From NCBI GenBank assembly GCA_021781815.1, contig JAJXWB010000001.1, positions 62,001 through 126,000 on the forward strand: a stretch of DNA of 64,000 bases. Direction: 5' to 3'. Under the pieces are notes generated by a model that saw only the letters and a program-made list of their open reading frames with translations, did not search any database and was not told the DNA's origin. Both the position numbers and the translations under genes were made by a program. The stretch comes from Pseudomonadota bacterium. Lineage in GTDB: Bacteria > Pseudomonadota > Alphaproteobacteria > Rhizobiales > Beijerinckiaceae. This document shows, in pieces, positions 28,110 through 37,088 of the stretch (its first letter is position 1; every line of letters starts with the position of its first letter).

Positions 28110-28865
28110 CTATCCCGCCATGCCGGCGTCAATCACCATCGTCGTCCCCGTGATCATGCGGCTCTCGTCGCTCGCCAGAAACGTAACGAGATCGGCGATC
28201 TCCCGGCGTTCGACGTAACGGCCGAGTCGCATGCGCTGCGCGATCGCCGCCTGCGCCGCTTTCGGATCGGTCGGCGCCATGCCCGCCTCAAGCTCGCGCA
28301 TCATGTCGCCCTCGACCGGCCCCGGGTGGATCGTGTTGACCCGGATCTTTCGCGGCGCGGCCTCGATCGCCGCAACGCGCATCAGGCCGACCACCGCATG
28401 CTTGCTCGCGACATACCCGGCCATGCCGGCGCTGCCGCGCAGGCCGGCGACCGAGGACGTGCAGATCACCGAGGCGCCGTCGCGCAGAACTGGCAGCATG
28501 TGCTTGAGGCCGAGAAAAACGCCGCGCACGTTCACCGCCATCACCGAATCGAACGCAGCATCAGGATGATCGACCAGCGGCGCGACCGCGCCGGCAATGC
28601 CGGCGTTGTTGAAAAAAATGTCGACGGCGCCAAACAGTCGCTGCGCCTCCGCCACATAACGCGCAACGTCACCCGCATCGGTCACGTCGGCGTCGAGGGC
28701 ATGCGCATTCGCCCCGCCAAGCGCGCCGAGCGCGGCCGCGATGCGCTGCTCGCCGCGATCGATCAGGAGCACGCGCGCGCCCTCCGCCAGAAATCGCTGC
28801 GCCGTCGTCAGCCCGATGTTCCCCGCCCCGCCGGTGATGACGGCGGTCTTGCCCGCTAGCCGCAT
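28110..28865 (-). CDS. Short-chain dehydrogenase/reductase
   Basis: 251-residue classical SDR: cofactor motif TGGAGNIG (residues 11-18), NNAG, catalytic Ser in CTSSVAG, and YVASK with Tyr and Lys of the catalytic tetrad. It ends with the usual GTTMVIDAG. It precedes the acyl-CoA synthetase gene in what looks like a two-gene operon. It probably oxidises a hydroxyacyl or secondary alcohol intermediate of the same pathway; the substrate is not deducible. Confidence 0.88.
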   Translation of the reverse strand: MRLAGKTAVITGGAGNIGLTTAQRFLAEGARVLLIDRGEQRIAAALGALGGANAHALDADVTDAGDVARYVAEAQRLFGAVDIFFNNAGIAGAVAPLVDHPDAAFDSVMAVNVRGVFLGLKHMLPVLRDGASVICTSSVAGLRGSAGMAGYVASKHAVVGLMRVAAIEAAPRKIRVNTIHPGPVEGDMMRELEAGMAPTDPKAAQAAIAQRMRLGRYVERREIADLVTFLASDESRMITGTTMVIDAGMAG

Positions 28866-28952
28866 GGCTTCCTCCCGTGGCCGACGAAGCGGCCTTGGCG
28901 CCGATCCTGAGGCGGCCTAAGTCTGATGTCCAGCGCATGAGCGGAGCATCAT

Positions 28953-29927
28953 ATGCAGGTGGGCATCGTCGGATTGGGACGCATGGGCGCGAATATCGCG
29001 CGCCGGCTCATGCGCGCCGGCCATCGGATCGTCTGTTACGATCGCGACGACAAGGCCGTTCAGGCGCTGGCCGCCGATGGCGCGACGGCGGCGACCGACC
29101 TGGCCGACCTCGCAGCGCGGCTCGCACCGCCGCGTGCAATCTGGATCATGTTGCCTTCGGGCGACGTGACCGAGCGGACTGTCTTCGACATTGCTGGCCA
29201 TCTCGATCGGGGCGACGTCGTCATCGACGGCGGCAACACCTTCTGGCGCGATGACATTTCGCGCGCGAAAAAGCTTGCCGAACGCGGCGTCAATTATCTG
29301 GATGTCGGAACATCGGGCGGCGTCTGGGGCCTCGAGCGCGGGTATTGCCTGATGATCGGCGGCGATCGGGCGAGCGTAGAATGGCTGGACCCGATCTTCA
29401 GCGCCCTCGCGCCCGGCGCCGGCGCCATCCCTAAAACGCCCGGCCGCGAACGCCGCGATCCGCGCGTCGAGCAGGGCTACCTGCACGCCGGCCCGGTCGG
29501 CGCAGGCCATTTCGTCAAGATGATTCATAACGGCATCGAATACGGTCTGATGCAGGCCTATGCCGAAGGCTTCGACATTCTGCGCCATGCAGGCGACGAA
29601 GGCCGCGCGCCGGACGAAAAATTCGACCTCGACATTCCCGATATCGCAGAGGTCTGGCGGCGCGGCAGCGTCGTCTCGTCATGGCTGCTCGACCTGACGG
29701 CCGCGGCGCTCGCCGCTGATCCGGCGCTCGCCGCATTCACGGGGCATGTCGAGGATTCCGGCGAGGGCCGCTGGACGGTGGAAGCCGCGGTCGAGGAAGC
29801 CGTGCCTGCCAATGTGCTGACCGCCGCACTGTTTGCGCGTTTCCGCTCGCGGCGGGACACGACCTATGCGGACCGGATTCTGTCTGCCATGCGCAAGGGC
29901 TTCGGCGGCCATGGCGAAGCGAAATAA
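28953..29927 (+). CDS. gnd: 6-phosphogluconate dehydrogenase, decarboxylating (short type)
   Basis: 324 residues. The N-terminal Rossmann motif GLGRMG (7-12) binds NAD(P). Substrate motifs are [22 protein letters not shown] and [19 protein letters not shown] (Lys and Asn of the active site). The length matches the short, often NAD+-preferring Gnd class rather than the 470-residue class. It is followed at 18 bases by zwf. It converts 6-phosphogluconate to ribulose 5-phosphate and CO2. Confidence 0.92.
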   Translation: MQVGIVGLGRMGANIARRLMRAGHRIVCYDRDDKAVQALAADGATAATDLADLAARLAPPRAIWIMLPSGDVTERTVFDIAGHLDRGDVVIDGGNTFWRDDISRAKKLAERGVNYLDVGTSGGVWGLERGYCLMIGGDRASVEWLDPIFSALAPGAGAIPKTPGRERRDPRVEQGYLHAGPVGAGHFVKMIHNGIEYGLMQAYAEGFDILRHAGDEGRAPDEKFDLDIPDIAEVWRRGSVVSSWLLDLTAAALAADPALAAFTGHVEDSGEGRWTVEAAVEEAVPANVLTAALFARFRSRRDTTYADRILSAMRKGFGGHGEAK

Positions 29928-29945
29928 GCGAATGGCGGCGCGCCC

Positions 29946-31454
29946 ATGACCCTCTCCGCCGCCCGCACCGCCCCGCCCTGCGCCTTCGTCCTGTTCGGGG
30001 CCAATGGCGATCTGACACAGCGCCTCGTCTTTCCCGCATTATACAACCTCGCGGCGCAGAAGCTGCTGCCGCCAGCCTTCGCCATCCTCGCCGTGACGCG
30101 AGGCGAATTCGGCGACAGTGCGATGCGCGAACATCTGCGCGGCGGATTGAACAATTTCTGCAAACAGCCGCTCGATCGCGGGATCGTCGACGATCTCCTC
30201 GCCCGCATGTCGACCGTCGTGGCCGACGCCTCCGATTCTGCGTCGTTCGTTCGCCTGCGCGACGCCCTCGCCGCCGCCGACGCCGCGCATGGGACGCAGG
30301 GTAACCGCATCTTTTATCTCGCCGTTCCGCCAAGGGGATTCATTCCGACCGTGCAGGCGCTCGGCAAGGCCGGTCTGACGCAGGAGATCAGCGGCCAGTT
30401 CGCCCGCGTCATCGTCGAAAAGCCATTCGGCGCCGATCTCGCTTCGGCCATGAAGCTCAACGCCGATCTGCGCACAATCCTGAAGGAAGACCAGATCTTC
30501 CGCATCGATCATTATCTCGGCAAGGAGACCGTGCAGAACATTCTGATGCTGCGCTTCGCCAACGGGCTGTTCGAGCCGATCTGGAAACGCGAACACGTCG
30601 ACCACGTGCAGATCACCGTCGCCGAAAGCGTGACCATCGGCCGGCGCGGCGCCTTCTACGACGAAACCGGCGCGCTGCGCGACATGGTGCCGAACCATCT
30701 GTTTCAGCTTCTGTCGCTCGTCGCCATGGAGCCTCCGGCGCGCCTCGACGCGCAAAGCGTGCGCTCGGAGAAGGCGCGCGCGCTCGACGCCATTCGCCTG
30801 ATGACGCCGCAGGAGGCCCTCGCCAATTCCGTGCGCGCGCAATACGTGGCGGGCAAGATTGGCGACCTGCAGATCGCCGATTACCGCGGCGAGGCGAACG
30901 TGTCGCCGACAAGCGCGACGGAAACCTTCGTCGCGATGCGCCTCGCCATCGACAACTGGCGCTGGGCCGGCGTGCCGTTCTATCTGCGCACGGGCAAGGC
31001 ATTGGCGCAGCGTTACACGGAAGTTGCGATCAAATTCCGCGAGGCGCCGATTTCCATGTTCAGAGGCATCGACCTCGACGGCTTGCGCTCGAACTATCTC
31101 GTGCTGCAGATCGCGCCGGATGAAGGCATCACGTTGCAGTTCAACGCCAAGACGCCCGGCCCCGACCTGTCGATCCAGCGCGTCGGGATGAGGTTCAGAT
31201 ATTCCGATTATTTCGACGCCACGCCGGCGACTGGTTACGAGACGCTGCTGTTCGACTGCATGATCGGCGACAGCATGCTCTACCAGCGCGACGATGGCGT
31301 GGAAGCTGGATGGCGCGCAGTCGAACCGTTTCTGGAGGCATGGAAAATCGCCGGCGAACAGGGTCTCGCGCTTTATCGCGCCGGCTCGGCGGGACCGACG
31401 GAAGCCGACGCGCTGCTTGCGCGCGACGGTCGCCGCTGGCGGTCTCTGACATGA
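29946..31454 (+). CDS. zwf: Glucose-6-phosphate dehydrogenase
   Basis: 502 residues, full length. The coenzyme motif FGANGDL lies near the N terminus. The active-site signature RIDHYLGKE is at about residues 186-194, and the conserved IIVEKPFG-like VIVEKPFG precedes it. It oxidises glucose 6-phosphate to 6-phosphogluconolactone. It forms an operon with gnd; the 6-phosphogluconolactonase gene pgl usually seen with this pair is absent. Confidence 0.94.
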   Translation: MTLSAARTAPPCAFVLFGANGDLTQRLVFPALYNLAAQKLLPPAFAILAVTRGEFGDSAMREHLRGGLNNFCKQPLDRGIVDDLLARMSTVVADASDSASFVRLRDALAAADAAHGTQGNRIFYLAVPPRGFIPTVQALGKAGLTQEISGQFARVIVEKPFGADLASAMKLNADLRTILKEDQIFRIDHYLGKETVQNILMLRFANGLFEPIWKREHVDHVQITVAESVTIGRRGAFYDETGALRDMVPNHLFQLLSLVAMEPPARLDAQSVRSEKARALDAIRLMTPQEALANSVRAQYVAGKIGDLQIADYRGEANVSPTSATETFVAMRLAIDNWRWAGVPFYLRTGKALAQRYTEVAIKFREAPISMFRGIDLDGLRSNYLVLQIAPDEGITLQFNAKTPGPDLSIQRVGMRFRYSDYFDATPATGYETLLFDCMIGDSMLYQRDDGVEAGWRAVEPFLEAWKIAGEQGLALYRAGSAGPTEADALLARDGRRWRSLT

Positions 31455-31476
31455 ACCTCCCGGACGGTCCCGCGCC

Positions 31477-32640
31477 TCACCCCGGCAGCGCGGTCTCCAC
31501 CAGGCGCGCCCAGTAACTCACGCCTACCGGAATTGCCTTGTCGTTGAAATCGTATTCCGGATGATGCAGGCCGGCGGTAGACCCATTGCCGATGAAGATG
31601 AAGGCGCCAGGCCGCGCCTCCAGCATGTAGGAGAAATCCTCCGCGCCCATTTCCGGCGGGATGCCATAAAGCACCTTGTCCGCGCCGACGATGTCACGCG
31701 CCACCTGCGTCGCAAATTCGGTTTCAGCCAAATGGTTGACGGTGACAGGATAGCCGTCCTCGAAGTCAATGCTGACCTTGCACCGGTTGAGCGCCGCCAC
31801 ATGCTCGACGATCTCGTGAAATCGCGTCTTGGCGTATGCGCGTGTTTCGTTCTTCAGCGCGCGTATCGTGCCAGTCAAATGCGCAGCCTCGGGAATGATG
31901 TTGTTGGCCGTGCCAGCATGAAACTGCGTCACCGATACAACGATCGAATCGAGCGGCGCGACCTCGCGCGAGGCGATCGTCTGCAGTGCATTGACGATCT
32001 GCGCGCCAGCGACGATCGGGTCGATGCAGTCGTGCGGCTTGGCCGCATGGCCGCCGCGACCGGTGATCGTCGCCTCGAATCGGTCGGCTGAGGCCAGGGC
32101 AGGACCCGGACGTATCGCGAAAGCGCCGACCGGCAGTCCAGGCGCGTTATGCATGCCGTAGACCTGCTCCACTCTGAAACGGTCCATCAGGCCGTCCTGG
32201 ACCATCTCCCGGCCGCCGCCGCCGCCCTCTTCCGCCGGTTGAAAGATCACGACAGCCGTGCCGGCGAAGTTTCGGGTTTCGGTGAGATAGCGCGCTGCGC
32301 CGAGCAACATGGCGGTATGGCCATCATGCCCGCATGCGTGCATGAGGCCGGGATTCCTGGACTTGTACGCAACGTTCGTCGCCTCTGGAATCGGCAACGC
32401 ATCCATGTCGGCGCGCAAGCCGATCGTCGGGCCCTCGCCCTTGCGGCCTTTGATGACGCCGACCACGCCGGTGCGTCCAATTCCCGTCACGACCTCGTCG
32501 CAGCCGAATTCTTTCAGTTTTTCGGTGACTATGCCGGCGGTGCGGTGCACGTCGAACATGAGTTCAGGATTTTGATGGATGTCCTGCCGCCAGATGGCGA
32601 CTTCATCGGCGAGTTCTGCAATGCGATTGACGATCGGCAT
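31477..32640 (-). CDS. M20-family amidohydrolase (hippurate hydrolase type)
   Basis: 387-residue metal-dependent amidohydrolase. The metal-binding motifs GLRADMDALP and HACGHDGHTAML are intact, as are EEGGGGGREMV and a C-terminal GAEDFSYMLE. The family deacylates N-acyl amino acids, hippurate or amidated auxins in the cytoplasm. It is convergent with zwf (22-base gap) and alone on its strand apart from the SMP-30 gene upstream. Confidence 0.9.
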   Translation of the reverse strand: MPIVNRIAELADEVAIWRQDIHQNPELMFDVHRTAGIVTEKLKEFGCDEVVTGIGRTGVVGVIKGRKGEGPTIGLRADMDALPIPEATNVAYKSRNPGLMHACGHDGHTAMLLGAARYLTETRNFAGTAVVIFQPAEEGGGGGREMVQDGLMDRFRVEQVYGMHNAPGLPVGAFAIRPGPALASADRFEATITGRGGHAAKPHDCIDPIVAGAQIVNALQTIASREVAPLDSIVVSVTQFHAGTANNIIPEAAHLTGTIRALKNETRAYAKTRFHEIVEHVAALNRCKVSIDFEDGYPVTVNHLAETEFATQVARDIVGADKVLYGIPPEMGAEDFSYMLEARPGAFIFIGNGSTAGLHHPEYDFNDKAIPVGVSYWARLVETALPG

Positions 32641-32708
32641 ATCGACTCCGTGAAATGCGTCCCTCAGGAGACCGCGTCACGCGCCGAAGGTCAACCGGCA
32701 GGTTTCCG

Positions 32709-32733
32709 TGGCGCCGCTTCCGCTGCGGCGCCA
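32709..32733. terminator. Strong hairpin between the SMP-30 and amidohydrolase genes
   Basis: Perfect 9-bp stem TGGCGCCGC (32709-32717)/GCGGCGCCA (32725-32733) with a 7-base loop. It lies 74 bases after the stop of the minus-strand SMP-30 gene. No U run follows on the minus strand (GAAAATT flanks the other side), so it is either a Rho-type pause site or a leader structure of the amidohydrolase mRNA. Confidence 0.4.
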
Positions 32734-32806
32734 GAAAATTCCACCCTCGACTTGCGCATGACATGCGCGAATCGTCTGAACTCGGCAGTTCGGTCCAATG
32801 ACAGTC

Positions 32807-33739
32807 TCAGCCGCCAGGCGCGCCTTGCGTGTTCAGATAGAGCGCATACAGCGATCGGCTAGCGGCCATGAACAGACGATTGCGATGCGCGCCGCCAAAA
32901 CACAAATTGGCGCAGCGTTCCGGCAGATGAATGCGGCCGATCAGGTCGCCAGAGGCGGCGAATACCGTCACGCCGTCGTGCTTTTCGCCTCCGCCCCAAC
33001 CGCACCAGAGATTGCCGTCGACATCGCAGCGAAATCCGTCCGGCGCCTGATCGCCGGCGCCGGCGAAAAAGATGCGTCCATTGGCGAGCCGCGCCCCGTC
33101 GAGGACATCGTAAACGCGAATGCGCCGCGGTCGTGTTCCGGACTCGACGATGTAGCAACGAGTTTCATCAGGCGAAAAACATATGCCGTTCGGCTGGTCG
33201 ATGTCATCGGCCACCAGGCTCGCACGGCCTGTCGCATCGATGCGATAGACATTGGCGCCGCTTTCCTGTTGCGCCTTCTCGCCTTCGTAATAGCCGCGTA
33301 TGCCGAAAGTCGGATCGGTGAACCAGATCGCGCCATCGGATGTCGTCACGACATCGTTCGGCGAATTGAGGCGTTTGCCCTGCCAAGCGTCCATCGCCAC
33401 CGTGATCGATCCGTCATGCTCGGTTCGCGTCACGCGGCGCGTGCGATGCTCACAGGTGACGAGACGGCCTTGTCTGTCGCGCGTATTGCCGTTGGCGTTG
33501 TTGGAGCCCTGCCGGAACGTGGCGACAGCGCCCGTCGCCTCGTCCCAGCGCAGTATGCGGTCGTTCGGAATGTCGCTCCAGTAGAGGACGCGCGCATCGC
33601 CGAACCACACCGGCCCTTCGCCCCAGCGGCCGCCGGTCCACAACCGTTCGATCGCCGCGTTGAAGAGAACGAGGCGCGCAAACGCCGGATCGATAATCTC
33701 GATCGCCGGGTCAGGATAGCGTGGGATTTGTTCGCCCAA
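32807..33739 (-). CDS. SMP-30/gluconolactonase family lactonase
   Basis: 310-residue six-bladed beta-propeller of the SMP-30/Gnl/LRE family. It has EGPVWFGDARVLYWSDIPND at blade one, RLNSPNDVVTTSDG, DQPNGICFSPDE and PDGFRCDVDGNLWCGW, which carry the metal-binding Glu, Asn and Asp residues. It has no signal peptide. The start is TTG 33739, chosen because AGGGGAG lies about 9 bases upstream and the length then fits the family. It hydrolyses a sugar lactone. Being 1.4 kb from zwf and gnd, it might supply missing 6-phosphogluconolactonase activity, but this is speculative. Confidence 0.85.
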   Translation of the reverse strand: MGEQIPRYPDPAIEIIDPAFARLVLFNAAIERLWTGGRWGEGPVWFGDARVLYWSDIPNDRILRWDEATGAVATFRQGSNNANGNTRDRQGRLVTCEHRTRRVTRTEHDGSITVAMDAWQGKRLNSPNDVVTTSDGAIWFTDPTFGIRGYYEGEKAQQESGANVYRIDATGRASLVADDIDQPNGICFSPDETRCYIVESGTRPRRIRVYDVLDGARLANGRIFFAGAGDQAPDGFRCDVDGNLWCGWGGGEKHDGVTVFAASGDLIGRIHLPERCANLCFGGAHRNRLFMAASRSLYALYLNTQGAPGG

Positions 33740-33777
33740 GCAATGATCTCCCCTTACGATGGCGTCGCGTCGAGCCG

Positions 33778-34443
33778 TCACACATTCCGCCCGATCAGCG
33801 CCGCAGAGAGGCCAAAGGCCGTTCCGAGCGCGCCGCCGGCGATGATGTCGCTCAGCCAGTGATAATCCGCGCCGATCAACCCGATCGCCACCAAAATCGT
33901 CGCCAGGGCATAGAACGGTCGGCCGCGCGGCCAAAGGATCGATGCGGCGGCAGCGGCCGCGCAGATCGTTGTTGCATGGCCGGATGGAAAAGCGAACCAC
34001 CCGGGGCCGCCATGGAAGGGAACGAAGCCATAGGCGCCATCGCGGAAGAACGACGGATTCCCGTTGATCCACGTTTCCGGCCAAGTCCGGCCGAATGCGT
34101 ATTTGAGCTGGTCCTTGACGACAATCGCGCAGCACAGGCCGCCGGCGGCGCGCGCGAGATCCGCAAGAACGGGACCGATCGGCCGACCTCGCGCCACGAC
34201 GCCCATCGTCCAGAGCAGAACCAGGCCGGCGAGCGACGGCAAGGGATCAATGATGTGCGTCAGCACGTCGAAGGCGCGTCGCCACGGCCACAAGTTTTCA
34301 TGGGCGAACGTCGCGAGCGGCCGATCGACCAGGAAATAGGAGCAGACGATCAGCGCCAGCAGTCCAGAACCTGCCCACAGCCAGCCGCGCGCGTCGGATT
34401 TGGGTCTGCGCTCTGTGTCCGGTGTCGTGGCGGCTGTTGTCAT
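33778..34443 (-). CDS. PAP2-family membrane phosphatase
   Basis: 221 residues with about five or six transmembrane helices. The three PAP2 motifs are present: KDQLKYAFGRTWP, PSGHATT, and ADYHWLSDIIAG with the catalytic His. It probably dephosphorylates a lipid phosphate (undecaprenyl diphosphate or phosphatidate) at the periplasmic face. It is 56 bases downstream of the Fnr-type regulator gene on the same strand. Confidence 0.88.
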   Translation of the reverse strand: MTTAATTPDTERRPKSDARGWLWAGSGLLALIVCSYFLVDRPLATFAHENLWPWRRAFDVLTHIIDPLPSLAGLVLLWTMGVVARGRPIGPVLADLARAAGGLCCAIVVKDQLKYAFGRTWPETWINGNPSFFRDGAYGFVPFHGGPGWFAFPSGHATTICAAAAAASILWPRGRPFYALATILVAIGLIGADYHWLSDIIAGGALGTAFGLSAALIGRNV

Positions 34444-34499
34444 GGGCGCGAGCGGACCAGACTTTCACGACCTGCGCAAGACGGGCCGCGCAGCCGGGA

Positions 34500-35237
34500 T
34501 CACGCCGATGCGAGAGACTCGAGACGCGGAGCGTCGAGCACGCGCACCCCGTCCGGCACGATCACGAGCAGGCGGTCCCGCGCCATGCGATTGAGCGTGC
34601 GGCTCACCGTCTCGATGGTCAGCCCAAGGAAATCGGCAATGTCCTGACGGCCCATCGGTAAATCGATGGTGACGGAAATCTTGCCGGTGATCCGCGCCCA
34701 TCGTTTCTGCAGGACGATCAGGAAGGACGCGATCTTCTCCTCCGCGTCCCGTCGACCGAGCAGGACCATTTGCTGCTGGGCGAGCGCCAGTTCGTGCGTC
34801 GCCATGTCGTGCAGGCGCCGCAGCATGGCGGGATGGCGATCCGCGAAATCCGCAAAATGGTCGCGCGAAAACCGGCAGGCGCTGACGGCGGTCACGGAAT
34901 CCGCACAGAAGCCATAGCCGTCAGCGAGCGCAAGACCGAGGAAATCGCCAGGCAGCGCGAAGCCGACGATCTGCCGCCGTCCGTCGGGCAATAGCTTGTA
35001 GAGGCGCACGACGCCGTGAACGATCGTGAAAACGTGCCGCACCGGGGATTCCTGATTGAACAGAACCGCCCTCGCCGGGAAAGTAACCGGATGGTTCAGG
35101 CGCTGCAGACCGAGGAAGTCGTCGCTCTCAAGCGGCCCGCACACGCTGAGGGCCCGCGTTTCGCAGTGCCGGCACATGTCAGCGCATTCGCAGGCGACAT
35201 GGTCGCGAAGAATTGCGGCAGTCGTCGTCTGGTCCAT
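34500..35237 (-). CDS. Fnr/FnrN-type oxygen-responsive regulator
   Basis: 245-residue Crp/Fnr protein. The N-terminal cysteines C22-x2-C25-x7-C33 and a central Cys111 give the four ligands expected for an oxygen-labile 4Fe-4S cluster, with the spacing of FnrN/FnrL/AadR proteins. The C-terminal helix-turn-helix (GRQDIADFLGLTIETVSRTL) has the E-x2-S-R residues that read TTGAT half-sites. An Fnr box lies about 50 bases upstream of its own start, and another stands in front of ccoN and hemN. It is therefore the likely microaerobic activator of the neighbouring cbb3 oxidase cluster. Confidence 0.9.
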   Translation of the reverse strand: MDQTTTAAILRDHVACECADMCRHCETRALSVCGPLESDDFLGLQRLNHPVTFPARAVLFNQESPVRHVFTIVHGVVRLYKLLPDGRRQIVGFALPGDFLGLALADGYGFCADSVTAVSACRFSRDHFADFADRHPAMLRRLHDMATHELALAQQQMVLLGRRDAEEKIASFLIVLQKRWARITGKISVTIDLPMGRQDIADFLGLTIETVSRTLNRMARDRLLVIVPDGVRVLDAPRLESLASA

Positions 35238-35286
35238 GTTCCCCTCGGCCGACCGATACCCCCGGGCCGGTGTAATTGCGGTTACA

Positions 35287-35300
35287 TTGATTTATAGCAA
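35287..35300. promoter_or_regulatory. Fnr box upstream of the fnr-type gene
   Basis: TTGAT-TTAT-AGCAA matches the Fnr consensus TTGAT-N4-ATCAA at nine of ten positions. It is 50 bases upstream of the regulator's ATG and 84 bases upstream of the divergent small gene, so it may control one or both. Autoregulation is common in FnrN systems. Confidence 0.6.
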
Positions 35301-35383
35301 GGACTCGACCCGCGCCACCGCTCATTTTGACACATTCGTCGTGTGCCGGAAGGTGGTTGATCTATCTGTCCAACGATCCGTCA

Positions 35384-35818
35384 ATGTTCACTTTAAAGCC
35401 CCTCCGCGCATCCGAGGCGCGTTTGGCGTTTCCGTTGGTCGCCTGCCGCTATCCAGAGGTTTCGCTCCGGCGGTGGACCGATTTCGTCCGGCGATGTGAG
35501 CGGGGCGGCGTTGATCGCGTGATTGGTCTGGTCGACGGACGTGGGCGCCATCACGCGCTGTTCGGATACCGCGTGACGCCAGCCCGCAAGCTACGTGTTT
35601 CTCATATCGCGACGTTTCAACTCGCGGGCGACGCCATCCAGCGCGCATTTCTCGCAACGCTGGACGCTCTCGCCAGCGACCACTCCTGCCGGGAGGTGAC
35701 GATAGAGCCCTGGGCGCCTGACGGCCGCAGATCGCCGGCCCGTGCGCTTCCGTTTCCGCGCGGTCGCCGGATCCTGTCCTTCGCGCCGGCTATCGAAACA
35801 CGGACGCCTCTGAACTGA
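35384..35818 (+). CDS. Hypothetical protein beside the Fnr-type gene
   Basis: 144 residues, family not recognised. It is mixed alpha/beta without signal peptide or membrane helix and is rich in Arg. Segments such as LRASEARLAFPLVACRYPEV and LFGYRV...LRVSHIATFQLAG resemble GNAT acetyltransferase strands, but no clear acetyl-CoA motif is seen. It is divergent from the Fnr-type gene and shares its Fnr box, so it may be oxygen-regulated. ATG 35384 is preferred over TTG 35327; neither has a strong ribosome site. It is convergent with the MFS gene after ccoS. Confidence 0.55.
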   Translation: MFTLKPLRASEARLAFPLVACRYPEVSLRRWTDFVRRCERGGVDRVIGLVDGRGRHHALFGYRVTPARKLRVSHIATFQLAGDAIQRAFLATLDALASDHSCREVTIEPWAPDGRRSPARALPFPRGRRILSFAPAIETRTPLN

Positions 35819-35820
35819 CG

Positions 35821-36933
35821 CTAGACCGACGGCGCCGCCAGCGCGCCGCACAAGGCGGCGCCGAGCAGGGCGAAATCGTGCGCCGCCAGCATCAGCCTCG
35901 TCGGCGCGCCGTCCGCGTAAAGCCATTGCAACAGCCCCGCATTGACGAGCGACCAGCCCATGCCGGCCGCGATCATGGCCGCGCCCACCGAGACGACTGT
36001 TCCGCCGGTCATGAAGAAGGCGACGCCCCCGCCCAGCAGGACGCCGCCAACAGCAAGCGTTGCTGCGCGCGGGACGACCGCACCGGTGAATCGGATGATG
36101 GCGGCCGGCGCGTACATCGCGACAAGATGCCAGGCGATGACCCCGCCAACCGCCGCAGCCTCCGCGCCGCAGCCGACGAGCGTCGGCGCCGCAGCCGCCA
36201 TGACCGCCGTCATGACGAACCATGCCGCCGCGCCGACCGCGGTGGCGGCGACGAAGGTCGCGGTCCGCGCCCGCGAAGATTTGGCCGCCCCCCCAGCCGC
36301 CAGGGCATGCGGCAGCGAGACCGCAACCACGAGCCCCGCCAGATCGACCGCGCCCGCCGCGGTCAGGACTGCGGCGTCGGCAAGCGGTCCGGTGAGGTTG
36401 GATGCAAGCTGCAAAATGGTGGGCGCAGCAAGCGCGGCGAGCGCGCCGCCGCCGAAGACGATCGCCCCGCCCCGCGGGCCGGCCGCGCTCGTGGCCGCCG
36501 CATGCCGATAAAACAGTGCGAAGCCATGGGCGAGCCCCAACCACAAAGCGCCCAAGCACAGCAGGACGAATTCGCGGTGCAATGCAGCCCATCCCGCAAG
36601 GAGGCCCCCCGCGACGCCGAGGCTCGCGCCAAGCGCGAAGGCGGCGCGCCGGCCGAACGCATCCAGCAGGTAGGACGCCGGGAAGGTCGCGAGCGTCGCG
36701 CCGAGAAGCGTGATAGCGTAGGGCAGGCCCGCGAGCGCAGGCTGGGGCGCGACAGCCGCGGCCGCCAGCGGCAGCGCGGCCAGCACCAGCGTCTGCGCAA
36801 GGATCGCCAGCCCGAAACCGGCCGCAAGCCGCGCCAGCCCCTCGCCGCCGCCTGCGCTCTCCGCGCCCGGAGGACAAACACAATCGAGGCGTCCCGCGCG
36901 ACCAGCCAGCGGGTCGAGGTCGGCGTAGCTCAT
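35821..36933 (-). CDS. MFS transporter at the end of the cco cluster
   Basis: 370 residues with about 12 hydrophobic segments and an MFS loop (LLDAFGRRAAFALGASLG). Its ATG overlaps the ccoS stop by four bases, so it is translated with the cbb3 assembly genes. A role in copper import (as for the CcoA MFS copper importer of cbb3 biogenesis) is a tempting inference. However, the Met-rich helix motifs typical of CcoA are not obvious, so the substrate remains unknown. Confidence 0.8.
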   Translation of the reverse strand: MSYADLDPLAGRAGRLDCVCPPGAESAGGGEGLARLAAGFGLAILAQTLVLAALPLAAAAVAPQPALAGLPYAITLLGATLATFPASYLLDAFGRRAAFALGASLGVAGGLLAGWAALHREFVLLCLGALWLGLAHGFALFYRHAAATSAAGPRGGAIVFGGGALAALAAPTILQLASNLTGPLADAAVLTAAGAVDLAGLVVAVSLPHALAAGGAAKSSRARTATFVAATAVGAAAWFVMTAVMAAAAPTLVGCGAEAAAVGGVIAWHLVAMYAPAAIIRFTGAVVPRAATLAVGGVLLGGGVAFFMTGGTVVSVGAAMIAAGMGWSLVNAGLLQWLYADGAPTRLMLAAHDFALLGAALCGALAAPSV

Positions 36934-37088
36934 TTGGGCGGCGCGGCGACGTCGTCGTCGAACAGCACGCGCGTGGCGGCGCCGTCGAGATCATCATACT
37001 GGCCAGCCCGCAGCGACCAGACGAAAGCGACCAGGCCGGTGAGGCCGAGCAGCAATGCGATCGGCACGAGGAACAGAAGGATCGTCAT
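36930..37088 (-). CDS. ccoS: cbb3-type oxidase assembly protein CcoS
   Basis: 52-residue protein found by reading the gap between ccoI and the MFS gene. It is MTILLFLVPIALLLG..., a single N-terminal transmembrane helix, followed by the CcoS hallmarks FVWSLRAGQYDDLDGAATRV and an acidic tail. CcoS is needed to insert cofactors into CcoN. It overlaps ccoI by four bases upstream and the MFS gene by four bases downstream. Confidence 0.92.
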   Translation of the reverse strand: MTILLFLVPIALLLGLTGLVAFVWSLRAGQYDDLDGAATRVLFDDDVAAPPK

